DNA from: an uncultured Bacteroidales bacterium
Lineage (GTDB): Bacteria; Bacteroidota; Bacteroidia; Bacteroidales; UBA932
Assembly: GCA_900319485.1 (NCBI GenBank)
Contig: ONOQ01000014.1
Coordinates: 1 to 40,572 of the forward strand
Direction of reading: 5' to 3'
Length of the DNA stretch: 40,572 nt
Shown here one piece after another: positions 8,312-16,796 of this stretch. Both the position numbers and the translations under genes were made by a program. How positions within the stretch are numbered: position 1 is the stretch's first letter; each line of letters starts with the position of its first letter. Below the pieces are notes generated by a model. It did not search any database and was not told the origin of the DNA. It saw nothing but the letters and a program-made list of their open reading frames with translations.

Positions 8312-9412
8312 ATGAAAAAGTTTGGTAAGTACTTTATGATTTTCCTGGCCGTAGTGGTGTTTGCCGGCACATTCGTGTACCTTTTCCAGCGTTCACGGCC
8401 CAAGGAGGCCCTCTATGAGGAGCAGGAGGCAAGCGTCGGAGACATTGTCCGTTCTACCGTAGTCACCGGCAAGATCCAGCCCCGCGACGAGGTTAACATC
8501 AAGCCCCAGATAAGCGGCATCATCTCCGAACTCTACAAGGAGGCCGGCCAGATGGTGAAAAAGGATGAGATCATTGCCAAGGTTAAGGTTATTCCCGATA
8601 TGGGCCAACTCAGCAGCGCCCAGAGCCGCGTACGCCTTGCAGAGGTTAACCTGAACCAGGCCAAGACCAACTACACCCGTGAGAAAGCCCTCTATGACAA
8701 GGAACTTGTGAGCGCCGACGAATACGAGAAAGTGCTCCAGGCCTACAACCAGGCCAAGGAGGAACTCGCAGGCGCAAAAGAGGCCCTTGAGATTATCCGT
8801 GACGGCGTTTCATCGGCCAATGCAAGCGGCAGTTCCACCCTTGTGCGCTCCACCATCTCCGGCCTCATCCTGGACGTTCCGGTAAAGGTTGGCAACTCCG
8901 TCACGCAGTCAAACACCTTCAACGACGGTACCACAATTGCCACTGTGGCCGATATGGACGACCTCATCTTTGACGGCAACATTGACGAGACCGAGGTGGG
9001 ACGCCTTTCCACCGGAATGCCAGTGAAGATATCCGTAGGCGCCCTTCAGGACCTTTCCTTCGACGCAGTGCTGGAGTACATCTCCCCCAAGGCAACCGTC
9101 AACAACGGCGCAAACCAGTTCGAGATTAAGGCTTCCGTTAAAATCCCTTCCGGGGTAACCATCCGCTCCGGCTACAGCGCCAACGCGGAGATAGTGCTTG
9201 ACAAGGCCGATGACGTGGTGATGCTTCCTGAATCGGCCATACAGTTTGAAGGGGAAAAGACTTATGTGATGCTCAAGGAGGCCGATACTTACGTACGCCG
9301 CGACGTTGAGACTGGCCTTTCAGACGGAATCAACATTGAGGTTAAGGACGGCATCAAAGCCGGAGACAAGGTGCGCGGCGCCCAGATTATAATCAAGAAG
9401 AATCAGCAGTAG
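8312..9412 (+). CDS. Periplasmic adaptor (HlyD/MacA family) of efflux complex
   Basis: Membrane-fusion protein of 366 aa linking the ABC permeases to the outer-membrane channel. It has one N-terminal membrane anchor (about residues 7-24), a first half-lipoyl segment (about 45-85), a coiled-coil hairpin rich in A, K, E and Q (about 100-160), a second lipoyl half beginning STISGLILDVPVKVG, and beta-barrel and membrane-proximal domains. There is no lipobox, so it is anchored by its helix. It lies between the permeases and the TolC-like gene, with 6 nt to the latter. Confidence 0.92.
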   Translation: MKKFGKYFMIFLAVVVFAGTFVYLFQRSRPKEALYEEQEASVGDIVRSTVVTGKIQPRDEVNIKPQISGIISELYKEAGQMVKKDEIIAKVKVIPDMGQLSSAQSRVRLAEVNLNQAKTNYTREKALYDKELVSADEYEKVLQAYNQAKEELAGAKEALEIIRDGVSSANASGSSTLVRSTISGLILDVPVKVGNSVTQSNTFNDGTTIATVADMDDLIFDGNIDETEVGRLSTGMPVKISVGALQDLSFDAVLEYISPKATVNNGANQFEIKASVKIPSGVTIRSGYSANAEIVLDKADDVVMLPESAIQFEGEKTYVMLKEADTYVRRDVETGLSDGINIEVKDGIKAGDKVRGAQIIIKKNQQ

Positions 9413-9418
9413 CCTACT

Positions 9419-10741
9419 ATGAAAGCAATTTTACTTGCACTTGCCGTTGCGGCCTTACAGCAGCCGGCCGATTCCCTTCCTGACCTTTCGCACCCCTGGA
9501 GCCTTCAGGAGTGTATGGACTGGGCCCTGGAGCATAACCTTACTGTGATCCAGCAGGAACTCTCCCATCAGTCAAAGGACGTGGACAAGAATACCGCGGA
9601 GATGTCCTGGCTTCCAAACCTCAACGCCCAGGTGAGCGAGAATCTGAACTTCGGCCGAGGCCTTGGCGGGAACAACACCTACGAATACGGCAACAGCAGC
9701 ACCACGGGAATTTCCGTGGGCACTTCCATGAACCTTTTTGACGGCCTGGCAACTCCCAACCGCATAAAACTGGCGCGCCTGAATCTGGACGCCGCCACCG
9801 AGGACCTTGAAAAGGCCCGCGAGGATATCCGCGTGGCCGTTGCAAAGGCATATGTCCAGATAATCTATAACCTGGAGATTGAGGATGTGGCTGAGCAGCA
9901 GGTAACCATCGATTCCCTGCAGGTGGAGCGCCTTTCCGGAATGATGGGCGTTGGAAAGAGTTCAAAGGCGCAACTTTCCCAGCAGAAGGCATCCCTTGCA
10001 CAGAGCAGGGTTACCCTGGTGCAGGCAAAGAACAACGTCCGTGCGGCAATCCTTGACCTTGCGCAACTTCTGGAACTCCCCTCCTGGGACGGCTTTTCGA
10101 TTGTGAGGACCTCCCCCGCCCCTCCCACAGACGTATCTCTGGGACACCCGGACGACATCTATGCCGATGCCGTTTTGGACCGTCCTTCCATCAAGGCCGA
10201 GGAACTCAGGCTTAAGGGAACGGAGCGTTCAATAGAGATTGCAAAGAGCGGATACTACCCTTCCCTTTCACTGAACGCGGGGCTTGGGACAAACTACTAC
10301 TCCACCTTCCCCACCGCCGGGTTCTGGAACCAACTGGGAGCCAACTTCTCACAGTATGTGGGGCTCTCCCTCAACATCCCCATCTTCAACAGGTTCCAGG
10401 TGAGGAACCAGGTAAGATCGGCAAAAATCCAGCAGGAAGCCCAGAGGGTGCAACTTCGCCGCGCCAAGCAGGGACTGTACAAGGAGATTTACCAGGCCTG
10501 GAACGGTGCAGTTGCGGCCCAGGCCAAATATGACGCTTCGCTGGAAGCCAGCGCCGCCGCAAAGGACGCCTTCACGCTGATGGAGGCCCGCTATGAGGCC
10601 GGCGCCGCCACCCTCACGGAGTTCTCCGACGCCCGCAACCGTATGATGAAGGCCGAATCCGACCTGGTCCAGGCCTCCTGCGAATACCTCTTCCAGACCG
10701 CCCTGGTCCATTTCTACCGCACAGGGTCCCTGGAGCTGTAA
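9419..10741 (+). CDS. TolC-like outer-membrane efflux channel
   Basis: Outer-membrane efflux protein of 440 aa, close to the family norm. A short hydrophobic N-terminus (about residues 1-16) acts as the export signal. Two long alpha-helical repeats follow, rich in A, Q, E, K and R (LDAATEDLEKAREDIRVAVAKAYVQ-type), with the second at about 330-430 (QQEAQRVQLRRAKQGLYKEI). It is the last gene of the efflux operon and completes a tripartite ATPase-permease-adaptor-channel machine. No terminator hairpin is visible before the next gene, whose promoter starts 14 nt downstream. Confidence 0.92.
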   Translation: MKAILLALAVAALQQPADSLPDLSHPWSLQECMDWALEHNLTVIQQELSHQSKDVDKNTAEMSWLPNLNAQVSENLNFGRGLGGNNTYEYGNSSTTGISVGTSMNLFDGLATPNRIKLARLNLDAATEDLEKAREDIRVAVAKAYVQIIYNLEIEDVAEQQVTIDSLQVERLSGMMGVGKSSKAQLSQQKASLAQSRVTLVQAKNNVRAAILDLAQLLELPSWDGFSIVRTSPAPPTDVSLGHPDDIYADAVLDRPSIKAEELRLKGTERSIEIAKSGYYPSLSLNAGLGTNYYSTFPTAGFWNQLGANFSQYVGLSLNIPIFNRFQVRNQVRSAKIQQEAQRVQLRRAKQGLYKEIYQAWNGAVAAQAKYDASLEASAAAKDAFTLMEARYEAGAATLTEFSDARNRMMKAESDLVQASCEYLFQTALVHFYRTGSLEL

Positions 10742-10754
10742 AAAGAAAAATGCG

Positions 10755-10762
10755 TATCTTTG
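10755..10762 (+). promoter_or_regulatory. -7 promoter element of the U32 gene
   Basis: TATCTTTG is followed after 7 nt (CAGCGCT) by the ATG at 10770. It lies only 14 nt after the TolC-like stop codon, and the -33 region would fall within that gene. The spacing implies a leaderless or nearly leaderless transcript. Confidence 0.65.
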
Positions 10763-10769
10763 CAGCGCT

Positions 10770-12053
10770 ATGACCAGGAAGGAACTTGAAATAATGGCGC
10801 CTGCTGGCAACTTCGGTTGCCTTATTGCCGCAATCCAGGGCGGGGCGGATTCCGTGTACTTTGGGATTGGCCACCTCAATATGCGTTCACATTCGGCCAA
10901 TAATTTCTCCAGGGAGGACCTCCCGGAAATTATGCGAATATGCCGTGAGTATGGCGTGAAGGCATATATGACGCTGAATATCACCCTTTACGGGGAGGAT
11001 CTTCAGCCTGCTTATGAGACGCTTGATGCTGCAAAGGCCGCCGGAGTGAATGCCATCATCGCTTCCGATATGGCGTGCATCCTCTATTGCCGGAAAATTG
11101 GCCTGGAGGTGCATATTTCCACTCAACTCAGTATCTCTAACATAGAGGCGCTGCGCTTTTACGCCCAGTTTGCCGACGTAGTTGTGCTGGCCCGTGAACT
11201 GAACCTGGACCAGGTCCGTGACATCCACCAGGCCATTGTCTCAGAGCATATCACCGGCCCGTCAGGTGAACTTGTGCGCATTGAAATGTTTGCCCACGGG
11301 GCGTTCTGTATGGCGGTTTCCGGCAAATGCTATATGTCCCTCAGTGCATACGGGGCCAGCGCCAACAGGGGTGCATGCCTCCAGCCCTGCAGGAGGGGTT
11401 ACCTCCTTACGGACTACGAAACCGGCTTTGAGGTGAACGTGGACAACAAATACCTGATGTCCCCCAAGGACCTCTGTACCATAGATTTCCTGGATAAGTT
11501 TGTGGAAGCAGGCGTGAAGGTGTTCAAGATTGAGGGCCGCGCACGCAGCGCAGATTACGTAAAAACAACCGTGGAATGCTACCGTGAAGCCGCAAATGCG
11601 GTGGCCGACGGCACCTACACCCCGGAACTTGGCGCCTCATACAAGGACCGCCTTGCAACGGTTTTCAACCGCGGTTTCTGGGACGGTTACTATCTTGGAG
11701 CCAAGATGGGTGAATGGAGCGCTGTTTATGGCTCCCAGGCCACCCGCAACAAGGTTTACATAGGGAAAGTGACCAATTGGTTTGGCCGCATTGGCGTAGC
11801 GGAAATCCAGGTTGAAACTCGCGATCTCCCCAAGGGCTGCGATATGCTCATCATAGGCAACACCACCGGCATAATTGAATTCAAGGCCGATGACCTCCGC
11901 GTGGATTATGAGCCCGCGGATGTAGCCCCTCAGGGTTGCCGCTGCTCCGTTGCCGTTCCGCTGGACGGTATGCCGGAGGATCACGTGGCGCCGGATCCTG
12001 AAAACAGTCGCCTTCACCCTCACCGCGGCGACAAAGTGTACATCTGGGTTTAG
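10770..12053 (+). CDS. U32-family protein (TrhP/YegQ-like tRNA hydroxylation)
   Basis: The 427-aa protein opens with the typical U32 segment LEIMAPAGNFGCLIAAIQGGADSVYFG. It carries the cysteine-bearing core (AHGAFCMAVSGKCYMS, NRGACLQPCRR) and the IEGRARSADYV motif of the family. The cysteines probably bind an iron-sulfur cluster. In E. coli, relatives TrhP/YegQ hydroxylate uridine 34 of tRNAs and RlhA hydroxylates 23S rRNA. The old name 'peptidase U32' is probably misleading. TrhP is the closest guess from length and layout, but orthology within the family cannot be fixed here. The 3' end overlaps the convergent PIN gene by 4 bp. Confidence 0.9.
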   Translation: MTRKELEIMAPAGNFGCLIAAIQGGADSVYFGIGHLNMRSHSANNFSREDLPEIMRICREYGVKAYMTLNITLYGEDLQPAYETLDAAKAAGVNAIIASDMACILYCRKIGLEVHISTQLSISNIEALRFYAQFADVVVLARELNLDQVRDIHQAIVSEHITGPSGELVRIEMFAHGAFCMAVSGKCYMSLSAYGASANRGACLQPCRRGYLLTDYETGFEVNVDNKYLMSPKDLCTIDFLDKFVEAGVKVFKIEGRARSADYVKTTVECYREAANAVADGTYTPELGASYKDRLATVFNRGFWDGYYLGAKMGEWSAVYGSQATRNKVYIGKVTNWFGRIGVAEIQVETRDLPKGCDMLIIGNTTGIIEFKADDLRVDYEPADVAPQGCRCSVAVPLDGMPEDHVAPDPENSRLHPHRGDKVYIWV

Positions 12054-12484
12054 GAGGAGGCCATCATCTGGGCCACGAAATCCTCTGGAGAGATTACCTT
12101 CATAGGGTTATACTCTCCGTTTTTAAGCAGCAGTTTTTTGTCTCCGGTGATGAAAAAATCACACGAAGCATTGTATGCGCTGGCATACTGTGCATCATCT
12201 TCCAAATCTTCGGAATGATTAGTCATTGCCCAGCTGAGATCAATCCAATCTATGGCTTTAATCTCTGCAAACAAGAGCAGTTGATTCAGATATTTCACAA
12301 AAGAATCATAATCGACACCCATCTTTCTGGCAGAGTAATGAGCATCAATTATACTTTGAGTTGAAACCAGCAGTTTGAAAGCCTTGCTCTTTGCGGCCGA
12401 CAGAATTGCTTCAGACTGCTGTTTAAGTGGACGCCCCCCGATTATCCAGTCAAGAAGGACGTTGGTATCAATATATATTTTCAT
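12050..12484 (-). CDS. PIN-domain toxin (VapC-like)
   Basis: The 144-aa PIN-domain protein is a predicted metal-dependent RNase. Candidate acidic metal ligands are D6 in the N-terminal IDTNVLLD, the central SEDLEDDAQYASA cluster (about 91-103) and D115 in FFITGDKKLL. It starts 2 nt after the stop of the ribbon-helix-helix gene, in the usual antitoxin-first order of type II toxin-antitoxin modules. Base composition is lower in GC than the flanking housekeeping genes, consistent with transfer. The tail overlaps the convergent U32 gene by 4 bp, and no terminator is seen. The RNA target is unknown. Confidence 0.88.
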   Translation of the reverse strand: MKIYIDTNVLLDWIIGGRPLKQQSEAILSAAKSKAFKLLVSTQSIIDAHYSARKMGVDYDSFVKYLNQLLLFAEIKAIDWIDLSWAMTNHSEDLEDDAQYASAYNASCDFFITGDKKLLLKNGEYNPMKVISPEDFVAQMMASS

Positions 12485-12486
12485 AT

Positions 12487-12762
12487 CTATTCTCCTCCCT
12501 TCCCTAAAATATAAGCCAGGCGGTCATCCGCCGCCAATTGTTCCGGTGTTGGAGCAGGAATAATCCCGCTCAAAGCGTGTATTTGAGGGTCTATCTTAAA
12601 GTCCTTGGGCAGTTTTGGGATAACAGGCTTAACCGCTTCTGCCACAACCTCTTCAAGATACGCATTGAGGGACATATTGTTTTGTTTGGCCTTGAACCTG
12701 GCGCGGTTCAGGATGTCCTTTCTGAACCGGATAACAGTTTGCTCCCTGATTACAGTTTCCAT
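12487..12762 (-). CDS. Ribbon-helix-helix antitoxin
   Basis: A 91-aa protein. Its N-terminal segment (TVIRFRKDILNRARFKAKQ, then NMSLNAYLEEVVAEAV) fits an Arc/ParD-type ribbon-helix-helix DNA-binding domain. The C-terminal 45 residues are proline-rich and acidic, as expected for a toxin-binding tail. I chose the ATG at 12762 (METVIREQ). An in-frame upstream ATG at 12801 would add 13 residues but lies upstream of the predicted -7 box. It is the first gene of the module and probably represses itself through the inverted repeat at 12766-12789. Confidence 0.85.
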   Translation of the reverse strand: METVIREQTVIRFRKDILNRARFKAKQNNMSLNAYLEEVVAEAVKPVIPKLPKDFKIDPQIHALSGIIPAPTPEQLAADDRLAYILGKGGE

Positions 12763-12765
12763 AAT

Positions 12766-12809
12766 GATAACATTTTTGCAAATGTAATCACTATTTTTCA
12801 TATTTGCAA
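12766..12809 (-). promoter_or_regulatory. Promoter and operator of the toxin-antitoxin module
   Basis: On the minus strand TTG (12809-12807) precedes TACATTTG (-7, 12786-12779) by 20 nt, and the antitoxin ATG follows 16 nt later. A 24-bp inverted repeat (12766-12789; arms GATTACATTT and AAATGTTATC around GCAA, 9 of 10 positions symmetric) covers the -7 box and start site. It is well placed as an autorepression operator. Confidence 0.65.
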
Positions 12810-12834
12810 CAGTGGAGAACCAAAAGGGGAAGGG

Positions 12835-13809
12835 TTAGACCGTGCGGCCTACGAGACTGTTGGCAAAGGCCTTGAGGGCCTCGTGACCATCGGCGCCCAT
12901 ACGGGCGTCGGTGCCTTTGAAGATGGCGCGGGCGCTTAGGTCCCCGATGGCCTTGCGGGCGTCATCGGCCACGCCTACGCTGTCGTAGAGGGCCTTCACG
13001 CGGACTATCTTGGCGGCCTTTTCATCCGGGGTTTCCGCGGGGGCGTTCAGAGCATCTATTATGCCCTCGGCGCCCTTTTCCTGGGCCCTGATGGTGAGCC
13101 AACTCTTCTTGCAGTTGAGGATGTCCCCGCCGATTGGCTTTCCAAAGACCTTTTCATCGCCATAGGCATCAAGGTAATCGTCGGCAACCTGGAACGCCAG
13201 ACCAAGGTAATAACCGTACTCATAGAGGCACTCCTGGCTCCATTTGTCGGCTCCGGCAATGAGGGCGCCCATCTGGGCGGCGCAGGCTATGAGAACGCCT
13301 GTCTTAAGGCCGATCATTGTCATATACTCCTTCATAGGGACGTTGTCACGGCGCTCGAAATCCATATCCATCTGCTGGCCGTCACATACCTCCGATGCCG
13401 TTTTTGAGAAGAGCCTGAGGGCTTCCGGGAGCACCGCGGCAGGAGCCTCCGCAATACGCTTGTATGCATCGATGCACATAACGTCTCCGCTGAGGATTGC
13501 CGTATCCTCATTCCACTTCTTCCACACGGTGGAGTGGCCGCGGCGGAGGGGGCTGCGGTCCATAATGTCGTCGTGGATGAGGGTGAAGGTGTGGAAAACC
13601 TCCAGGCCGGCAGCGGGTTCAAGGATGTGCGGGCCCAGTTCATCGGCAAATATACCGTACGTGGTAAGGCACAGGCGAGGCCTTATGCGTTTTCCGCCGA
13701 TTTCAATCATATACCGCAGGGGGTCATACAGCCCCGCTGGCTCCTTCTGGAACTCAATACTAGAAAAAAGGCTCTTCAGGGCCTCGGAGATGGTGTTTTC
13801 CGGAATCAT
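12835..13809 (-). CDS. Polyprenyl (all-trans isoprenyl diphosphate) synthetase
   Basis: A 324-aa enzyme that elongates allylic diphosphates with isopentenyl diphosphate. The first aspartate-rich motif is LIHDDIMDRSPLRRG and the second is QVADDYLDAYGD, both with Mg-binding aspartates. GGKRIRPRL near the N-terminus binds diphosphate. The start at 13809 (MIPENTISEAL) is preferred over an upstream GTG at 13848 because a -7-like box (13826-13833) lies between them. Chain length (farnesyl, geranylgeranyl or longer) cannot be fixed from sequence. It would use products of the pathway begun by Dxs. recO follows upstream on the same strand. Confidence 0.93.
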   Translation of the reverse strand: MIPENTISEALKSLFSSIEFQKEPAGLYDPLRYMIEIGGKRIRPRLCLTTYGIFADELGPHILEPAAGLEVFHTFTLIHDDIMDRSPLRRGHSTVWKKWNEDTAILSGDVMCIDAYKRIAEAPAAVLPEALRLFSKTASEVCDGQQMDMDFERRDNVPMKEYMTMIGLKTGVLIACAAQMGALIAGADKWSQECLYEYGYYLGLAFQVADDYLDAYGDEKVFGKPIGGDILNCKKSWLTIRAQEKGAEGIIDALNAPAETPDEKAAKIVRVKALYDSVGVADDARKAIGDLSARAIFKGTDARMGADGHEALKAFANSLVGRTV

Positions 13810-13825
13810 TGCGCCAAATTTTCCG

Positions 13826-13833
13826 TAAAGATA
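13826..13833 (-). promoter_or_regulatory. -7 promoter element of the polyprenyl synthetase gene
   Basis: TATCTTTA on the minus strand, one mismatch from TAnnTTTG, lies 16 nt before the ATG at 13809. It supports the shorter start and an independent transcript beginning just after recO. Confidence 0.5.
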
Positions 13834-13847
13834 CGCAATTTTTGGCA

Positions 13848-14495
13848 CTATGCGTAGAGTTCCCGGAGGACGGAGAGGGATTTTACGCGGATGGGCTGGT
13901 CCGTGTGGTACTCAAGGTATTTGAGAATGCTCTCGCAGAGGGAATTGCGCACGGGACCGGTGAGCGGGACCAGCATTGATTCCGAGAAACTGCCCTGAAG
14001 CATCTGGCGCATTTCTATCGCGTGCTCCTGCACGAACGGCGCTATGTCCTGGAAGGTGGGCCTGAAGCCAAGGGCTCCGGCAAGTTCCAGGAGGAAGCGG
14101 ACGTGGTAGTTGGAAAAATCGGCTTCCAGGGCATTGAGGGCGAGGATGCTCCCCACGCACCACTCGTAGAGTCCGTCTTCAACGGCGCCTTCCCGGATGG
14201 TACGGAAAAGAACCTCCGAGAGGAAGAGCGTCATTGTGTTCTTATGGATGTTGCCGCGGATTCCGGAGAGGGAATCGAGGGCGTGGATGCCCTTCAGGGA
14301 CCATAGGTCGCTCCTTGGGTTTTCCACTACATCGGCCTCAAGGATATTGAGGGGAAGGAACAGCGCTGCGGCGGTCTTTTTTCCGGGCCGCACTATAAAC
14401 CCCCGCCTGCCATACTCCCTTGAGAGGGTGTGCACTACAAGCGCCCCCTCCTTAACCTTGGTGGTTGCAAGGACTATGAATTCCAGGTTATTCAT
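13848..14495 (-). CDS. recO: DNA repair protein RecO
   Basis: A 215-aa RecO-like protein. The N-terminal OB-fold (LEFIVLATTKVKEGALVVHTLSREYGRRGFIVRPGKK) matches the family's start, and a helical C-terminal domain follows. It works with RecF and RecR to load RecA on SSB-coated DNA. It lacks an obvious four-cysteine zinc site, and it is slightly short, as is common in this phylum. It starts 8 nt inside the end of rdgB, so the two genes are coupled. Confidence 0.85.
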   Translation of the reverse strand: MNNLEFIVLATTKVKEGALVVHTLSREYGRRGFIVRPGKKTAAALFLPLNILEADVVENPRSDLWSLKGIHALDSLSGIRGNIHKNTMTLFLSEVLFRTIREGAVEDGLYEWCVGSILALNALEADFSNYHVRFLLELAGALGFRPTFQDIAPFVQEHAIEMRQMLQGSFSESMLVPLTGPVRNSLCESILKYLEYHTDQPIRVKSLSVLRELYA

Positions 14496-15108
14496 TAAGG
14501 AATGCAGCCATAGCCCTCAGCGCGTTTCCGCGGTGCGAGATAGCGTTTTTCTCATCTTCCGTGAGTTCCGCGGCGGTAACGTCACGGCCTTCCGAGATAA
14601 AGATGGGGTCATAGCCAAAACCGCCGTTTCCGTATAGTTTACGGCCGATTTTCCCCTCCATACATCCGTCAAAGAAATGCTTCTTTCCGCCTATGATAAG
14701 GGTGACGCAGGTGCGGAAGCGGGCCTTCCTTGTAGCATGGGGCGTATCAATTCCTAACTCCCTGGCAAAAGACGCCTCCATCTCACGGCGCGCCATTTCC
14801 AGAAGGAGTTTTGCAATATTGGCCGATGGATTTTTTTCAGGGCCCGCATAGCGTGCTGTCTCCACGCCGGGAGCGCCGCCTAGGATATCCACCTCCAGGC
14901 CGGAGTCGTCGGCAAAACAGTCAAGGCCGGTTTTCTGATATATGTAGTCGGCCTTCTGCTGGGAGTTGGCCCTGAGGGAATTACCTGTTTCGGGAATGTC
15001 TTCCGTGATGCCTAACTGGGCGGGGGTTACAATTTCAAAACCCTTTCCCAGAATTTCCGATGCTTCACGGACTTTATGTATATTGTTGGTTGCAAAAACT
15101 AATTTCAT
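14488..15108 (-). CDS. rdgB: dITP/XTP pyrophosphatase (Ham1/RdgB)
   Basis: A 206-aa house-cleaning nucleotidase that hydrolyses non-canonical purine triphosphates (ITP, dITP, XTP) to monophosphates. The start MKLVFATNNIHKVREA is the typical Ham1 substrate-binding N-terminus; an ATG two codons upstream (15114) is also possible. FADDSGLEVD holds the catalytic aspartates, GAPGVETARYAG follows, and the end has GYDPIF...DEKNAISHRG(N)AL. It is divergent from the S41 protease gene, with which it shares a palindromic promoter region. Confidence 0.95.
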   Translation of the reverse strand: MKLVFATNNIHKVREASEILGKGFEIVTPAQLGITEDIPETGNSLRANSQQKADYIYQKTGLDCFADDSGLEVDILGGAPGVETARYAGPEKNPSANIAKLLLEMARREMEASFARELGIDTPHATRKARFRTCVTLIIGGKKHFFDGCMEGKIGRKLYGNGGFGYDPIFISEGRDVTAAELTEDEKNAISHRGNALRAMAAFLNE

Positions 15109-15132
15109 ATTCATACACTAATCTAACCGGCC

Positions 15133-15163
15133 GCAAAGATAGCACTATTTTTGCTATCTTTGC
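15133..15163. promoter_or_regulatory. Back-to-back promoters of rdgB and the S41 protease
   Basis: A perfect 11-bp inverted repeat (GCAAAGATAGC, 9-nt spacer, GCTATCTTTGC) contains one TATCTTTG on each strand: 15141-15134 for rdgB (25 nt to ATG) and 15155-15162 for the protease (9 nt to ATG). The two -7 boxes are only 13 bp apart, so polymerases on the two strands should exclude one another. Confidence 0.65.
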
Positions 15164-15171
15164 CTAACGAT

Positions 15172-16770
15172 ATGAAACGAATTGCTATTATCTTGGCGGC
15201 AACGGCCCTTTTATCGGCCCCCGCTTATGCCCAGTCAAGTCAGTTTACGCTGGGTAAATGGGTAGAAGTCCATAATGCCATCCTTAAGGAACTTAACCGT
15301 TCCTACGTGGATTCCCTGGAGGTGGGACGCATTGAGCGCGCCGCCGTGGACGCTATGCTGGATGCGCTGGATCCATATACCGTGTACGTTCCGGAAGAGG
15401 AGCAGGAGAACTTCCAGATGATGCTCACAAGTGCCTACGGAGGCATCGGGGCCATCATCTACAAGCCTGACATCAACGGGAACGTCATTATCAACGAGCC
15501 CTACGAAGGCTCTCCCGCGGCACGCGCCGGCCTTCGGTGCGGAGATGAGATTGAACTCATAGACGGTGTCACCACCCACGGCCTTGAAAGCGGGGAATGC
15601 ACGGAAAAGATGAGGGGGAAACCCGGAACGGACGTAGTTTTCCATGTCAAGAAAGTGAGCGGAGAGATGGTGGACGTCACCGTGCGCCGTGAACGCATAG
15701 TGCTTCCTTCCATTGAATATGTGGGAATGCTCAATGAGGCCGATGGCTACGTGATGATGTCAAAGTTCACGGAAGGCGTGGGCCAGGGCATACGTGACGC
15801 CGTACTGAAACTGAAAAAACAGGGGATGAAGCGCCTTGTGCTGGACCTCAGGGGTAACGTCGGCGGTATGCTGTCGGAGGCCGTGAACATTGTATCCCTC
15901 TTTGTTCCCAAAGGATCCGTGGTGGTTACCGCCAAGGGACGTTCCGGCGGTGAAACCTCCTACAAGACCTCCACTGAGCCAATTGATACCAAACTCCCCA
16001 TTGTGGTACTGGTGGATTCCGGAAGCGCATCGGCCTCGGAAATAGTGTCCGGAGCACTCCAGGATTATGACAGGGCAACAATTATCGGCACGCGTACATA
16101 TGGAAAGGGCCTTGTCCAGAGCATCCGCCCGCTGCCGTACGACGGCCAGTTGAAGGTTACAACTTCAAAATATTACACTCCTTCCGGAAGGTGCGTCCAG
16201 GCCATTGACTACTCACACCGCAATGAAGACGGTTCCGTGGGACATATTCCGGATTCCCTTACCCACGAGTTCAAGACCGTTGGCGGCCGCACAGTACGTG
16301 ACGGCGGCGGCATCACCCCGGACTTTGAAGTGAAGCCCCACAAGTATTCCCGCCTCACTTACTCTCTGGTCCTTGGCGGCATAGTGGACCAGTATACAAT
16401 GAAGTATGTGCGTGAGCATCAGGCAATCCCTGCCGTGGACGATTTCCACTTCACGGATTATGAGGACTTTGTGGCTTTTGCCCGTGACAAGGAGTTCGAT
16501 TACCGCTCCAGCGCACGCGCAATGTTCGACGAAATGAAAAAGACCCTTGAGGAAGACGGTCTTGCCGCCACCATGGCTCCCCAGCTTGATGCCCTTGAGA
16601 AGTCCCTGGAGATGGATAAGGACACGTTCCTGCGTCTCAAGAAGGATGAAATCATACCCTTCATAGAGGAAGAGATCGTGGTCCGCTACTACTTCCAGCA
16701 GGCAGGCATCAAGGTGCGTCTCCGCTACGACGAGCAGCTTCACCAGGCCCTCCTCAAGCCCTCAATCTAA
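15172..16770 (+). CDS. Secreted S41 (CtpA-like) carboxy-terminal processing protease
   Basis: A 532-aa exported serine protease. It has a signal peptide (MKRIAIILAATALLSAPAYA), a linker, a PDZ domain (about residues 85-170, YGGIGAIIYKPD...GSPAARAGLRCGDEI) and the S41 catalytic domain. SGSASASE gives S287 as the likely nucleophile, and TYGKG gives K312 as the general base. The 25-residue spacing is typical of CtpA/CtpB. A helical C-terminal extension (about 400-530) follows. The start at ATG 15172 is fixed by the signal peptide and the -7 box; a longer TTG-initiated frame would begin upstream of the -7 box. The likely site is the periplasm, but the substrate is unknown. Confidence 0.93.
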   Translation: MKRIAIILAATALLSAPAYAQSSQFTLGKWVEVHNAILKELNRSYVDSLEVGRIERAAVDAMLDALDPYTVYVPEEEQENFQMMLTSAYGGIGAIIYKPDINGNVIINEPYEGSPAARAGLRCGDEIELIDGVTTHGLESGECTEKMRGKPGTDVVFHVKKVSGEMVDVTVRRERIVLPSIEYVGMLNEADGYVMMSKFTEGVGQGIRDAVLKLKKQGMKRLVLDLRGNVGGMLSEAVNIVSLFVPKGSVVVTAKGRSGGETSYKTSTEPIDTKLPIVVLVDSGSASASEIVSGALQDYDRATIIGTRTYGKGLVQSIRPLPYDGQLKVTTSKYYTPSGRCVQAIDYSHRNEDGSVGHIPDSLTHEFKTVGGRTVRDGGGITPDFEVKPHKYSRLTYSLVLGGIVDQYTMKYVREHQAIPAVDDFHFTDYEDFVAFARDKEFDYRSSARAMFDEMKKTLEEDGLAATMAPQLDALEKSLEMDKDTFLRLKKDEIIPFIEEEIVVRYYFQQAGIKVRLRYDEQLHQALLKPSI

Positions 16771-16796
16771 ATCACCCTTCGGCGTAATGCCGATGC

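Noticed and set aside
12835-13848. Longer start (GTG at 13848) for the polyprenyl synthetase
   Set aside because: The extra 13 residues cover the -7 promoter box and the family N-terminus fits the ATG at 13809.
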